Notes under the pieces: model-generated
The model's database searches: none
Seen by the model: the letters and a program-made list of their open reading frames with translations, nothing else
Told to the model about the DNA's origin: nothing
In this document: positions 26,455-34,667 of the stretch, one piece after another
How positions within the stretch are numbered: position 1 is the first letter of the stretch
Layout of the letters: every line of letters begins with the position of its first letter
Position numbers and translations under genes: made by a program
Source: JBHIYN01 sp041984235
Lineage (GTDB): Bacteria > Pseudomonadota > Gammaproteobacteria > Ga0077536
Length of the DNA stretch: 64,000 nucleotides
Direction of reading: 5' to 3'
Assembly (NCBI GenBank): GCA_041984235.1
Contig: JBHIYN010000019.1
Span: 35,944 to 99,943 of the forward strand

Positions 26455-28929
26455 TTAACCACGCATCCGCTCTGCGCCGGGATCGTACATCGGCTCCAGC
26501 GCGGCACGCGCCGGGTAGACCCGGTCCGCCTGCTCGATGGCGAATTCCGCGCCGCCGAGGCCATTGCCCGCGTCTTCGACGTAACCGAGCGCCGCACAGC
26601 CGCCCAGGGTATGGGCGTAGGCGGACGAGGTGGTGTAGCCGACCCGCTCGCCGTCGCGCAGGATGGCCTCGTGGTGGCCCAGTACCGGCTCCGGATCGTG
26701 CAGCAGGAACTGCACCAGGCGACGGCGCGGCGGGCCGCCCTCGCGCGCCGCGAGCAGGGCGTCGCGGCCAACGAAGCCGCCGGGCTTGTCCCAGGCGCAG
26801 GTGAAATCGAGGCCCGCTTCCAGCGGCGTGTCACAGCCGCCGATGTCGTGAGCCCATTCGCGGAAGGCCTTCTCGATACGCAGGCTGTTCAGCGTGTGGT
26901 AGCCGCAGTGGGCGAGATCGCAGGCGCTGCCGGCCTCGACCAGCCTGTCGTACACGGCGAGCACCATCTCGCACGGCACGTAGAGCTCCCAGCCGAGCTC
27001 GCCGCTGTAGGACATGCGCAGCGCGAGCGCCTGCTGGTAGCCGATCTCGATCGGCCGGGCGGTTGCAAACGGGAAGGCGGCGGCCGAGAAGTCGTCGTCG
27101 GACACCGCGGCGAGCAGCTCGCGCGAACGCGGTCCCTGCAGTGACAAGGTCGCCCAGGCACCACCGAGATCGGTGACGACACAGCACACATCGTCCGGAA
27201 TGTGCTCGGCGATCCACGCCGCGACGTGAGTCAGCGTGAACGCCGGGGTGACTACCAGGTAGCGATCGTCGGCGAGCCGGGTCACGGTCACGTCGGCCTC
27301 GATGCCGCCGCGGCGGTTGAGGAACTGGGTGTACACGACCCGACCCACCGCGACGGCGACATCGGCGCAGGCAATGTGGTTCAGCACGCGCTCCGCGTCG
27401 CGCCCCTGCACCAGCAGCTTGGCGAACGAGGACAGGTCGAACAGGCCGACCGCCTCGCGCACCGCGCGGTGTTCGGCAGCGTTGTTGTCGAACCAGTTCT
27501 GGCGCCCGAAGGCGTACGCATAGCGGGGTTCCTGGCCGGGTCGGGCGAACCAGTTGGCGCGCTCCCAGCCAGCCGACTCGCCGAAGCAGGCGCCGCGCGC
27601 CGCGAGGCGATCGTGCAGCACCGAGCGGCGCACGTTGCGCGCCGTTTCCCACTGGCGGTTGGGCCAGTGCATCTGGTAGCCGATGCCGAGCGACTCGACC
27701 ACGCGGTCGGCGACATAGGCCGTCGTGTTCTGCACCGGCTGCAGGCGCCGCAGGTCGACGTCCCACACGTCCATCGGCTGGATGCCGTCCTCGATCCACT
27801 GCGCCATGACATGCCCGGCACCGCCGCCGGAAAGAATGCCGAGCGAGTTGAAGCCGCAGGCGACGAACAGGTTGGCGACGTTGGGCGCGCGGCCCATGAG
27901 GTAATTGTGATCCGGGGTAAAGGATTCAGGCCCGCAGAAGAACTGGCGGATACCGGTTTCCATCAGCACCGGCACCCGTTGCATGCCGCGCTCGATCCAC
28001 GGCTCCATGCGTTCCCAGTCCGGCTGCAGCTCGTCGAAGCAGAAATTTTCCGGGATCCCGTCCACGCCCCAGGACGCGGCGACCGGCTCGAAGAAGCCGA
28101 GCATGATCTTGCCGGCCTCCTCGCGCACGTAGGCGCTGCGGCCCGGATCGCGCAGGATCGGCAGGCGGTTGTGCACGCCTTCGATGGCCTCGGAGATCAG
28201 GTAGTAATGCTCGGCCGCCTGCAACGGGATGTCGACGCCGATGCGGCGGCCGAACTCGCGCCCCCACATGCCCGGACACAACACCACCACCTCGGCAAGC
28301 ATCTCGCCGGCGGCCGTGCGCACCCCCACCGCGCGGCCCTGCTCGATGATCACGTCCTCGACCAGCGTGTCCTCGAAGATGCTCACGCCGCGCTGCCGCG
28401 CCCCGCGGGCCAGTGCCTGGGTGAGATCGGCCGGGTTGACCCGCCCATCGTCCGGGAAATGAAACCCGGCCACGAGATCGTCGACGTTGGCCAGTGGGAA
28501 CAGTTCCTTGACCTCGGACGGCGTGATGACGTGGCTCTCGACGCCGAAGGTGCGTGCCAGGGCACAGCCGCGCAGCATCTCCTCGCGCTTGTCCGCGTCC
28601 ATCGCGAGCTGGATCGAGCCGCACGGGATGAAGCCCGTGGCCTGCCCGGTCTCCGCCTCGAGCTCGCGGTAGAGATCGAGCGAGTAGCGGGCGAGGCGGG
28701 TCTGGGTCTCGGTGTCGCGCAGCGTCGTGACCAGGCCGGCGGCATGCCAGGTAGTGCCGCAGGTGAGCTGGCGCCGCTCGAGCAGCACCACGTCCGTCCA
28801 GCCCAGCCGGGCAAGGTGGTAGGCGGTGGAGCAGCCGATGATGCCGCCGCCGACGATGATCGCGCGGGCGCGGTCCGGCAGTCCGGACGCGCTCAAGCGC
28901 GGTTCCCGCGCGGTGTGGGGCTTAGGCAA
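26455..28929 (-). CDS. dimethylglycine/sarcosine dehydrogenase-like flavoprotein (DAO + GcvT domains)
   Basis: An 824-residue enzyme with two parts. Residues about 20-400 are a DAO-type FAD domain: AIIVGGGIIGCSTAYHLARLGW (GxGxxG at 27-32) and TCGTTWHAAGL, where His62 is the position that covalently carries FAD in dimethylglycine dehydrogenase. Residues about 450-820 are the GcvT-like tetrahydrofolate-binding half, with FDLSSFAKLLVQGRDAERVLNHI, LQGPRSRELL, YSGELGWELYVP and EKAFREWAHDIGG. The expected reaction is oxidation of an N-methyl amino acid with the C1 unit passed to tetrahydrofolate. Separated by 66 bases from hyuA; promoter-proximal gene of the unit, divergent from the XRE-cupin regulator. 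Confidence 0.85.
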   Translation of the reverse strand: MPKPHTAREPRLSASGLPDRARAIIVGGGIIGCSTAYHLARLGWTDVVLLERRQLTCGTTWHAAGLVTTLRDTETQTRLARYSLDLYRELEAETGQATGFIPCGSIQLAMDADKREEMLRGCALARTFGVESHVITPSEVKELFPLANVDDLVAGFHFPDDGRVNPADLTQALARGARQRGVSIFEDTLVEDVIIEQGRAVGVRTAAGEMLAEVVVLCPGMWGREFGRRIGVDIPLQAAEHYYLISEAIEGVHNRLPILRDPGRSAYVREEAGKIMLGFFEPVAASWGVDGIPENFCFDELQPDWERMEPWIERGMQRVPVLMETGIRQFFCGPESFTPDHNYLMGRAPNVANLFVACGFNSLGILSGGGAGHVMAQWIEDGIQPMDVWDVDLRRLQPVQNTTAYVADRVVESLGIGYQMHWPNRQWETARNVRRSVLHDRLAARGACFGESAGWERANWFARPGQEPRYAYAFGRQNWFDNNAAEHRAVREAVGLFDLSSFAKLLVQGRDAERVLNHIACADVAVAVGRVVYTQFLNRRGGIEADVTVTRLADDRYLVVTPAFTLTHVAAWIAEHIPDDVCCVVTDLGGAWATLSLQGPRSRELLAAVSDDDFSAAAFPFATARPIEIGYQQALALRMSYSGELGWELYVPCEMVLAVYDRLVEAGSACDLAHCGYHTLNSLRIEKAFREWAHDIGGCDTPLEAGLDFTCAWDKPGGFVGRDALLAAREGGPPRRRLVQFLLHDPEPVLGHHEAILRDGERVGYTTSSAYAHTLGGCAALGYVEDAGNGLGGAEFAIEQADRVYPARAALEPMYDPGAERMRG

Positions 28930-28996
28930 AGCACCGGCGAGGTGGCCGGGGCGAGCAGGATGACCGTCGAAAGCATGCAGAAGGGCTCGGCCTGTA

Positions 28997-29024
28997 AGTG
29001 AAAAAAATATATTATATTTTCACT
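28997..29024. promoter_or_regulatory. AT-rich inverted repeat, candidate operator/promoter
   Basis: AGTGAAAA at 28997-29004 and its exact complement TTTTCACT at 29017-29024 flank a 12-base AT-only centre. A TATAAT box for leftward transcription sits inside it (29016-29011), 82 bases before the dehydrogenase start. The 50 bases around it are far more AT-rich than anything nearby. Likely the site of the XRE-cupin regulator at 29134 (inference). Confidence 0.6.
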
Positions 29025-29133
29025 AATATTCAAATAACCAGCGTGAATTTATTTTTCCGTCCTCGTTGCGGGCGTCGCGCGACCGCGTCTGCGGCTACCA
29101 TACGAGACCGCAGCCAGCCTCCCCCTTGCCGCC

Positions 29134-29751
29134 ATGGCCTCACCCCCTGATCCGATTGCGCCATCACCGCCCGCATCCGTACCCGAGGCGACGGACGGCA
29201 GTGAGCTGGACGGCGCCGAGGTACGCGCGCTGCGCAAGGCGCGCGGCATGTCGCTGGCCGAGCTGTCGGCGGCGAGTGCGCTGTCGGTGGGCTATCTCAG
29301 CCAGATCGAGCGCAACCGTTCGACCCCCTCGGTCAAGGCCCTGGGCGCGATCGCGCGCGCGCTCGGCGTCACCGTCGGCTGGTTCTTCAGCGGCGGCGCC
29401 GCCGGTCCGCCGCAGGAGCGCGGCCTGGTCGTACGCCGCGACAACCGCCGCCGCATCATCTTCCGCGACGGCTTTGTAGACTACCTCCTGTCGCCCGGCC
29501 TGGACGGCTCGCTGGAGCTGCTGCTGAGCCATTTCAAGCCCGGTGCCAGCACCGGCGAGCCGTATACCCACCGCGGCGAGGAAGCCGGCCTGGTGCTCCG
29601 GGGCCGGCTCGAGGTCACGGTGGGCGGGCGCAGCTTCGTGCTGGAACAGGGCGACAGCTTCAGCTTCCACAGCAGCGAACCCCACGGCTACCGCAACGTG
29701 GCCGACGACGAGACCGTGGTGGTCTATGCCATAACGCCGCCAACGTACTGA
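29134..29751 (+). CDS. XRE-cupin transcriptional regulator
   Basis: A 205-residue regulator. Residues about 28-85 are an XRE helix-turn-helix (EVRALRKARGMSLAELSAASALSVGYLSQIERNRSTPSVKALGAIARALGV). Residues about 130-200 are a cupin with TGEPYTHRGEEAGLVLRGRLEVTVGG and GDSFSFHSSEPHGYRN. This architecture is common among regulators of amino-acid, polyamine and small-amine catabolism, with the cupin sensing a metabolite. Divergent from the dehydrogenase/hyuAB unit across the AT-rich inverted repeat. A second XRE-cupin gene in the window is at 46145. Confidence 0.88.
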   Translation: MASPPDPIAPSPPASVPEATDGSELDGAEVRALRKARGMSLAELSAASALSVGYLSQIERNRSTPSVKALGAIARALGVTVGWFFSGGAAGPPQERGLVVRRDNRRRIIFRDGFVDYLLSPGLDGSLELLLSHFKPGASTGEPYTHRGEEAGLVLRGRLEVTVGGRSFVLEQGDSFSFHSSEPHGYRNVADDETVVVYAITPPTY

Positions 29752-29830
29752 ACCGCATGGTGAAACGGTTGCCGTGACCGTGCCCGGCGCTACTATGGAC
29801 CGATAATCAAGCCCGGCGCCGGAGTCTGCC

Positions 29831-30265
29831 ATGACCGCTCGCACCATCCGCGACATCATCGATCACCAGGAACTGCTCACCGCCGATATCGGCATGACCG
29901 TCAGCGAGGCTGCACGGCTGATGAAGGCACGCGTGGTGGGCGCCATCGTGGTCCTGCGCGACGGCGCGCTGGCCGGCATCTTCACCGAGCGTGACGCACT
30001 GTTTCGCGTCGTCGCCGAGGGCCTGGACCCGACCACGACCACGATGGAGTCGGCGATGACCGCCGATCCCACCACGGTGCACCCGGACAAGCCCTTCGCC
30101 ACCGCGCTCGAGGTCATGCACCATGGCCGCTTTCGCCACGTACCGGTGGTCGAGGACGGTCAGGTCGTCGGCATGATTTCCTCGCGCGACGCCATGGGCC
30201 CGGAGCTCGAGCAGTTCATGTACGCCCTGATCGCCGAGGATCACAACCGCGACATCCTCGCCTGA
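29831..30265 (+). CDS. CBS-domain pair protein
   Basis: A 144-residue protein consisting of two CBS motifs: GMTVSEAARLMKARVVGAIVVLRDGALAGIFTERDAL and DKPFATALEVMHHGRFRHVPVVEDGQVVGMISSRDAM. CBS pairs bind adenosyl ligands such as AMP or SAM and regulate partner proteins; this one stands alone with no effector domain. It lies between the XRE-cupin gene (79 bases upstream) and the amidase (113 bases downstream), so membership in either unit is open. Confidence 0.88.
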   Translation: MTARTIRDIIDHQELLTADIGMTVSEAARLMKARVVGAIVVLRDGALAGIFTERDALFRVVAEGLDPTTTTMESAMTADPTTVHPDKPFATALEVMHHGRFRHVPVVEDGQVVGMISSRDAMGPELEQFMYALIAEDHNRDILA

Positions 30266-30378
30266 CGGCGCCACCTGCGGCGTCCGCCCCGGCGGCGGGC
30301 GCGTTAAGATGTGCGTGGATTCCGGTTCGTGTGCCGGCGACGCTGGCAGACTGTGGCTCTGACGCAGGGGGATACGTC

Positions 30379-31896
30379 ATGAAGATCAAACGGCCGACAC
30401 TCGACGACATCGAGCTCATTGCCCAGCAGTTCGGACTCGAGCTGTCGGTGGACGACCTGGCCTCGTTCCAGGATCTCATGGAAGGCCCGATTGCCTCCTA
30501 CGAGCGCATCGATGCGCTGGTCGAGCCCAAGCCCGCGGTCAAGTATCCGCGCACCCCCGGCTACCGCCCCGAGCCGGAAGAGAACGAGCTCAACGCGTGG
30601 TACTACAAGTGCTCGATCACGGGTGCACGCGGCGGCAAACTCAAGGGCCGCAGCGTAGTGGTCAAGGACAACGTGTGCGTCGCCGGCGTGCCGATGATGA
30701 ACGGCGCCTCGGTGCTCGAAGGCTATGTCCCCGACATCGACGCCACCGTGGTCACGCGCGTTCTCGACGCCGGCGGCGAGATCGTCGGCAAGTCGGTGTG
30801 CGAGAACCTGTGCTTCTCCGGCGGCAGCCATACCAACGACACCGGGCCGGTGCGCAACCCGCACAATCGCGAACACTCCACCGGCGGCTCCTCCAGCGGC
30901 AGCGCGGCGCTGGTCGCCGCGGGCGAGGTCGACATGGCCATTGGCGGTGACCAGGGCGGCTCGATCCGCATGCCGGCGAGCTGGTGCGGCGTCTACGGTC
31001 TCAAGCCGACCCACGGCCTGGTGCCGTATACCGGCGCGTTTCCGATCGAGCTGACGCTGGATCACCTCGGCCCGATTACGGCCAACGTCAGCGATTGCGC
31101 CCTGATGCTGGAGGTCATCGCCGGCGCCGACGGCATGGACCCGCGCCAGCGCAACGTCAAGACCGAGCGCTACACCCGGGCACTCACCGGCGATGTCTCG
31201 GACCTGCGCATCGGGGTGGTCGCGCAGGGCTTCGGCTGGGACGGCCTGTCCGAGGAAGACGTGGATAGCTGCGTGCGCGAAGCCTCGATGCTGTTCAAGA
31301 CCCTTGGTGCGACAGTCGACGAAGTGTCGGTGCCGATGCATCGCGACGGCATTCACATCTGGAATGCCATCGCCATCGAAGGCGCGACCGCGCTCATGAT
31401 CAAGGGCAACGGCATGGGCACGAACTGGGAGGGCTACTACAATACCGGCCTGCTCGATGTCTTTGCCCGTGGCCGCCTGACCCGCGCCAACGACCTGTCC
31501 GAAACCACCAAGCTGGTCATGCTGATGGGCCAGTACATGGAAGACCAGTATCACGGCCGCTACTACGCCAAGGCGCAGAACCTGTCGTGGAAGCTGCGCA
31601 ACGCCTACGACGCGCAGCTGCAGAATTACGACCTGCTGGTGATGCCGACCCTGCCGATGAAGGCGACGAAAATCCCGCCCAAAGACTGCCCGCGCGAGGA
31701 GTACGTCGCACGTGCGCTGGAGATGATCAACAACACCGCGCCCTTCGACGCCACCGGGCACCCCGCCATGACGGTGCCATGCGCCATGTCGGACGGCCTG
31801 CCCGTCGGCATGATGCTGATCGGGCGGCACTTCGACGAGAGCACCATCCTGCGCGCGGCGCATGCCCTGGAGCAGTCCGGGCAGCTCAACCCCTGA
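30379..31896 (+). CDS. amiE: nitrile-hydratase-associated amidase
   Basis: A 505-residue amidase-signature enzyme. The Ser-cisSer-Lys triad is intact: Lys96 in VVVKDN, Ser171 in GGSSSGSA, and the nucleophile Ser195 in GDQGGSIRMPA. These positions coincide with the triad numbering I recall for the Rhodococcus nitrile-pathway amidase (Lys96, Ser171, Ser195), supporting orthology to the enantioselective amidases that travel with nitrile hydratase. It converts the amide made by nitrile hydratase to the acid and ammonia. ATG 30379 is chosen over an in-frame start at 30331 because the family N-terminus MKIKRPTLDDI begins here. Nitrile hydratase alpha starts 13 bases later. The symbol amiE is only one of several used. 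Confidence 0.9.
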   Translation: MKIKRPTLDDIELIAQQFGLELSVDDLASFQDLMEGPIASYERIDALVEPKPAVKYPRTPGYRPEPEENELNAWYYKCSITGARGGKLKGRSVVVKDNVCVAGVPMMNGASVLEGYVPDIDATVVTRVLDAGGEIVGKSVCENLCFSGGSHTNDTGPVRNPHNREHSTGGSSSGSAALVAAGEVDMAIGGDQGGSIRMPASWCGVYGLKPTHGLVPYTGAFPIELTLDHLGPITANVSDCALMLEVIAGADGMDPRQRNVKTERYTRALTGDVSDLRIGVVAQGFGWDGLSEEDVDSCVREASMLFKTLGATVDEVSVPMHRDGIHIWNAIAIEGATALMIKGNGMGTNWEGYYNTGLLDVFARGRLTRANDLSETTKLVMLMGQYMEDQYHGRYYAKAQNLSWKLRNAYDAQLQNYDLLVMPTLPMKATKIPPKDCPREEYVARALEMINNTAPFDATGHPAMTVPCAMSDGLPVGMMLIGRHFDESTILRAAHALEQSGQLNP

Positions 31897-31909
31897 GGAC
31901 GGCAGCACG

Positions 31910-32563
31910 ATGAGCGACGAGCGTCACGGCCACCATCACAACCACGATCACGGCGACGATCACCACCACCCGCACAGCCGGCCGCTGAGTGACCCGGAGC
32001 TGCGCGTGAAAGCACTGGAGCAGGTGCTGGTCGAGAAAGGCCTGGTCGACCCGGCCGCGGTCGATGCCCTGATCGAGACCTACGAAACAAAGGTCGGGCC
32101 GCACAACGGCGCACGCGTGGTGGCGCGCGCCTGGACCGACCGCGAATACAAGCAACGCCTGCTCGAGAACGGCACCGCGGCGATCGCCGAGCTCGGCTAT
32201 TCCGGCATCCAGGGCGAGGACATGGTGGTGGTGGAGAACACCGATACCGTGCACAACGTGCTCGTGTGCACGCTGTGCTCGTGCTACCCGTGGCCAACCC
32301 TCGGCCTGCCGCCGGTGTGGTACAAGTCCGCGCCCTATCGCTCACGGGTCGTCAGCGAGCCACGCAAGGTGCTCCGGGAGTTCGGGCTCAGGCTCGACGA
32401 CGACGTCGAGGTGCGGGTCTGGGACAGCACCGCGGAGCTGCGCTACATGGTGCTGCCCGCGCGTCCGCCGGGCACCGAGCACCTGAACGAGGAAGAGCTC
32501 GCCGCGCTGGTCACGCGGGATTCGATGATCGGCGTGGCGAAAGTCGAAGCCCCCGCCGGCTGA
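31910..32563 (+). CDS. nthA: nitrile hydratase alpha subunit, cobalt type
   Basis: A 217-residue alpha subunit. The metal claw Cys120-Thr-Leu-Cys123-Ser-Cys125 (VCTLCSC) is the cobalt version; iron enzymes have Ser at the Thr position. Flanking motifs GPHNGARVVARAWTDREYK, VENTDTVHNVLVC, YPWPTLGLPPVWYKSAPYRSRVV and VTRDSMIGV are canonical. Residues 6-22 (HGHHHNHDHGDDHHHPH) contain ten histidines, an unusual N-terminal extension that could bind cobalt. The enzyme hydrates nitriles to amides as an alpha-beta heterodimer. Gene order amidase, alpha, beta, activator is preserved. Confidence 0.95.
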   Translation: MSDERHGHHHNHDHGDDHHHPHSRPLSDPELRVKALEQVLVEKGLVDPAAVDALIETYETKVGPHNGARVVARAWTDREYKQRLLENGTAAIAELGYSGIQGEDMVVVENTDTVHNVLVCTLCSCYPWPTLGLPPVWYKSAPYRSRVVSEPRKVLREFGLRLDDDVEVRVWDSTAELRYMVLPARPPGTEHLNEEELAALVTRDSMIGVAKVEAPAG

Positions 32564-32615
32564 GGCGGCGCGGCGAAAACCTCAACGACACCGCAAGCGG
32601 AGACCTCTCGCAGGC

Positions 32616-33275
32616 ATGAACGGTATTCACGACCTCGGCGGCATGCACGGCTTCGGCCCCGTCGAGTCCGAAAGCGACGAACCGGTGTTCCACCACGAGT
32701 GGGAGAAACGCGTGTTCGGGCTGTTCGCACCGAGCTTCGCCGCCGGCATCTTCTGCGTCGACGAGTTCCGTCACGCCATCGAGCGCATGGGCGCCGCCGA
32801 GTACCTGCAGTCGAGTTACTACGAGCACTGGCTGCACGCGATCGAAACCCTGGCGCTGGAAAAGGGCGTGGTCACCGCCGAAGAGCTGCGCAACGGGCAC
32901 GCGGCGGGCGGTGGATCGCGCGCGCAGCCCGCCCTGCCGGCCGCCAACGTGCCGGCACTGGTCGCCGCGGGCGCCAGTGCCCGGGTCGACGCCGAGGTCA
33001 AGCCCAAGTTCAGCGAAGGCGACATGGTGGTGGTGAAGAACATCAACCCGCCGACCCACACGCGGGTGCCGCGCTACGTGCGCGACAAGCTCGGCTGCAT
33101 CGACCGTGACCACGGCGTGTTCGTGTTTCCCGACACCGCCGCCCATGGCAAGGGCGAGCGGCCGCAGCACTGCTACAGCGTCTACTTCAGCGCCCAGGAA
33201 GTGTGGGGCACGCGCGCCTCGCGCAACGACTCGGTCTACGTCGACCTGTGGGACGACTACCTCGTCCCGGCCTGA
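32616..33275 (+). CDS. nthB: nitrile hydratase beta subunit
   Basis: A 219-residue beta subunit starting with the hallmark MNGIHDLGGMHGFGPV and continuing FHHEWEKRVFGLFAPSF. The C-terminal SH3-like barrel has FSEGDMVVVKNINPPTHTRVPRYVRDKLGCI and AQEVWG. It pairs with the alpha subunit and supplies the arginines that hold the oxidised claw cysteines. It lies 52 bases after alpha in the same operon. Confidence 0.95.
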   Translation: MNGIHDLGGMHGFGPVESESDEPVFHHEWEKRVFGLFAPSFAAGIFCVDEFRHAIERMGAAEYLQSSYYEHWLHAIETLALEKGVVTAEELRNGHAAGGGSRAQPALPAANVPALVAAGASARVDAEVKPKFSEGDMVVVKNINPPTHTRVPRYVRDKLGCIDRDHGVFVFPDTAAHGKGERPQHCYSVYFSAQEVWGTRASRNDSVYVDLWDDYLVPA

Positions 33276-33294
33276 GCCGTAGCGGGATCAAGGC

Positions 33295-33657
33295 ATGAGC
33301 AAAGCACAGGAAAGCGCGCGGCCGGTGCCGGCCGCCGCCGACATTCCACAGGTTCCGACCGACGACGAAGCCGGCATCGTGTTCGCCTCGCCGTGGGAGG
33401 CACGTGCCTTTGCCCTGGTCGTGCAGCTCTACCAGCAGGGCCACTTCAGCTGGCCCGAGTGGGCCGCCCAGCTCAGTCGGGAGATTGCCGCCGCCGGTGA
33501 CACTGACGACGGCCGCGGCTACTACCTGCTGTGGCTACGCGCGGCGGAGAAGCTGGTTGACGCGCGCGCGCTGTGCGCGGAGAGCGAGCTTGCGCGGCGC
33601 AAGGCCGAGCTCGAAGCGGCCCAGGGAGGACCGGCGCCGGCGGCCGCTTCCGGGTGA
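33295..33657 (+). CDS. nitrile hydratase activator/accessory protein (p14K-like)
   Basis: A 120-residue protein related to the N-terminal half of the beta subunit, as are cobalt nitrile hydratase activators. The core FASPWEARAFALVVQLYQQGHFSWPEWAAQLSREI matches the PWEARAF...G.F.W.EW...L..EI signature of that family. Such proteins load cobalt and help oxidise the claw cysteines, often by subunit swapping. The C-terminus is a charged, Ala-rich tail. Its stop overlaps the GTG of the next gene by four bases (GTGA). Confidence 0.88.
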   Translation: MSKAQESARPVPAAADIPQVPTDDEAGIVFASPWEARAFALVVQLYQQGHFSWPEWAAQLSREIAAAGDTDDGRGYYLLWLRAAEKLVDARALCAESELARRKAELEAAQGGPAPAAASG

Positions 33658-34667
33658 GCGAGAACGCACTCGCGGTCGACCGCGTCCTCGACGAGACCAA
33701 CGCGCACCTGCAACGCCTGCGCCATCCGCGCGACGCGGCCGGGGACCTGCACCCGGCGGCACGCGCGAGCCTGCACGCGACCGACTACATCCGCGCCTTC
33801 TGGCCACACGTGGCGGCGGCCATCAGCACCGATCCGCTGCACCTCGGACTGAGCGTGGAGCGCGCCGACGGCGCCGTCGTGTGCGCCGACGATCTCGCGC
33901 GCGCTTTCGCCAGCGAGACGCGCGGCGATGAAGCCGTCGTCGCCCGCATGGCAGCCATGCTGTCCTCGCTGGCGCTGATGAGCCAGGTGCTGAACGGCGC
34001 GGCAACACGCTGGATGCGCGATTTCGAAGGGCCGGCGCCGCGCTGCCCGCTCGCGTTCTCGGTCGCGGCCGGCGAGTACGTGTCGTTGCGCATGCTGCTC
34101 GACCGGCGCGGCGCCGGCGAGCGGCGGATCGACGCCAATGCCCCGGTGCTGGTGATGGGCGGTACGGCGACCGCGCTCGGCATGTGCTGGAACCTCCTCG
34201 GCTGCGCGCCCGGGGCGTTTCAGGAAAGTGCCGGGCGCGCTCCCACGCGCGCGGAGATCGAGCGCATCTGGGACGACACGCGTGAGCTGATCTTCCGCAT
34301 CGGCGCCGGCAGCCTGGCGGCCTTCGTCGCCTTCGCCAGCGCCTGCTCGTCGACCTCCGGTGCGCTGCTGTGGGACGGCACCGGCGATCTCGGCCTGGCG
34401 CAGCGCGATGGCGGCTACACGTGGACGATGACCCCGGCGCTGGTGAACCGCTATCGCGAGCTGCTGGACGAGGTCATCGCCGATCAACACGGCCACTACG
34501 TCGGCTGTGCCGCACTCTACACGCGCGCCCCGGCGCTGCCGCTCGCCGCGCAGTGGGCCGATCCGGTCGAGGCACAGCGCGAGCCGAATGTCTTCGCAGA
34601 GCTGCTGCGCTGGCTGACCGCGGTCGCCCGGCGACAATACTTTCCGCTGTTCGCCGCCGGCGCGTGA
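33654..34667 (+). CDS. unrecognised protein in the nitrile hydratase operon
   Basis: A 337-residue protein I do not recognise. It starts with GTG at 33654, coupled to the activator stop, and ends in a GTGA overlap with the MFS gene, so it is firmly inside the operon. It looks soluble and mainly helical. Features include HATDYIRAFWPHVAAAISTDPLHLGLSV in the first third, a moderately hydrophobic Gly/Ala-rich stretch PVLVMGGTATALGMCWNLLGCAPG, then LAAFVAFASACSSTSGALLWDG with a single CSSTSG, and a conserved-looking ALYTRAPALPLAAQWADP near the end. It is not the CobW-type p47K protein seen in iron nitrile hydratase operons, as no P-loop is present. Possible roles are maturation, cobalt delivery or an alternative substrate step; none is supported by a motif. 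Confidence 0.7.
   Translation: MSENALAVDRVLDETNAHLQRLRHPRDAAGDLHPAARASLHATDYIRAFWPHVAAAISTDPLHLGLSVERADGAVVCADDLARAFASETRGDEAVVARMAAMLSSLALMSQVLNGAATRWMRDFEGPAPRCPLAFSVAAGEYVSLRMLLDRRGAGERRIDANAPVLVMGGTATALGMCWNLLGCAPGAFQESAGRAPTRAEIERIWDDTRELIFRIGAGSLAAFVAFASACSSTSGALLWDGTGDLGLAQRDGGYTWTMTPALVNRYRELLDEVIADQHGHYVGCAALYTRAPALPLAAQWADPVEAQREPNVFAELLRWLTAVARRQYFPLFAAGA

Noticed and set aside
28930..29133. riboswitch or small RNA in the AT-rich gap
   Set aside because: The conspicuous symmetry is better explained by a promoter/operator; I see no conserved riboswitch core.
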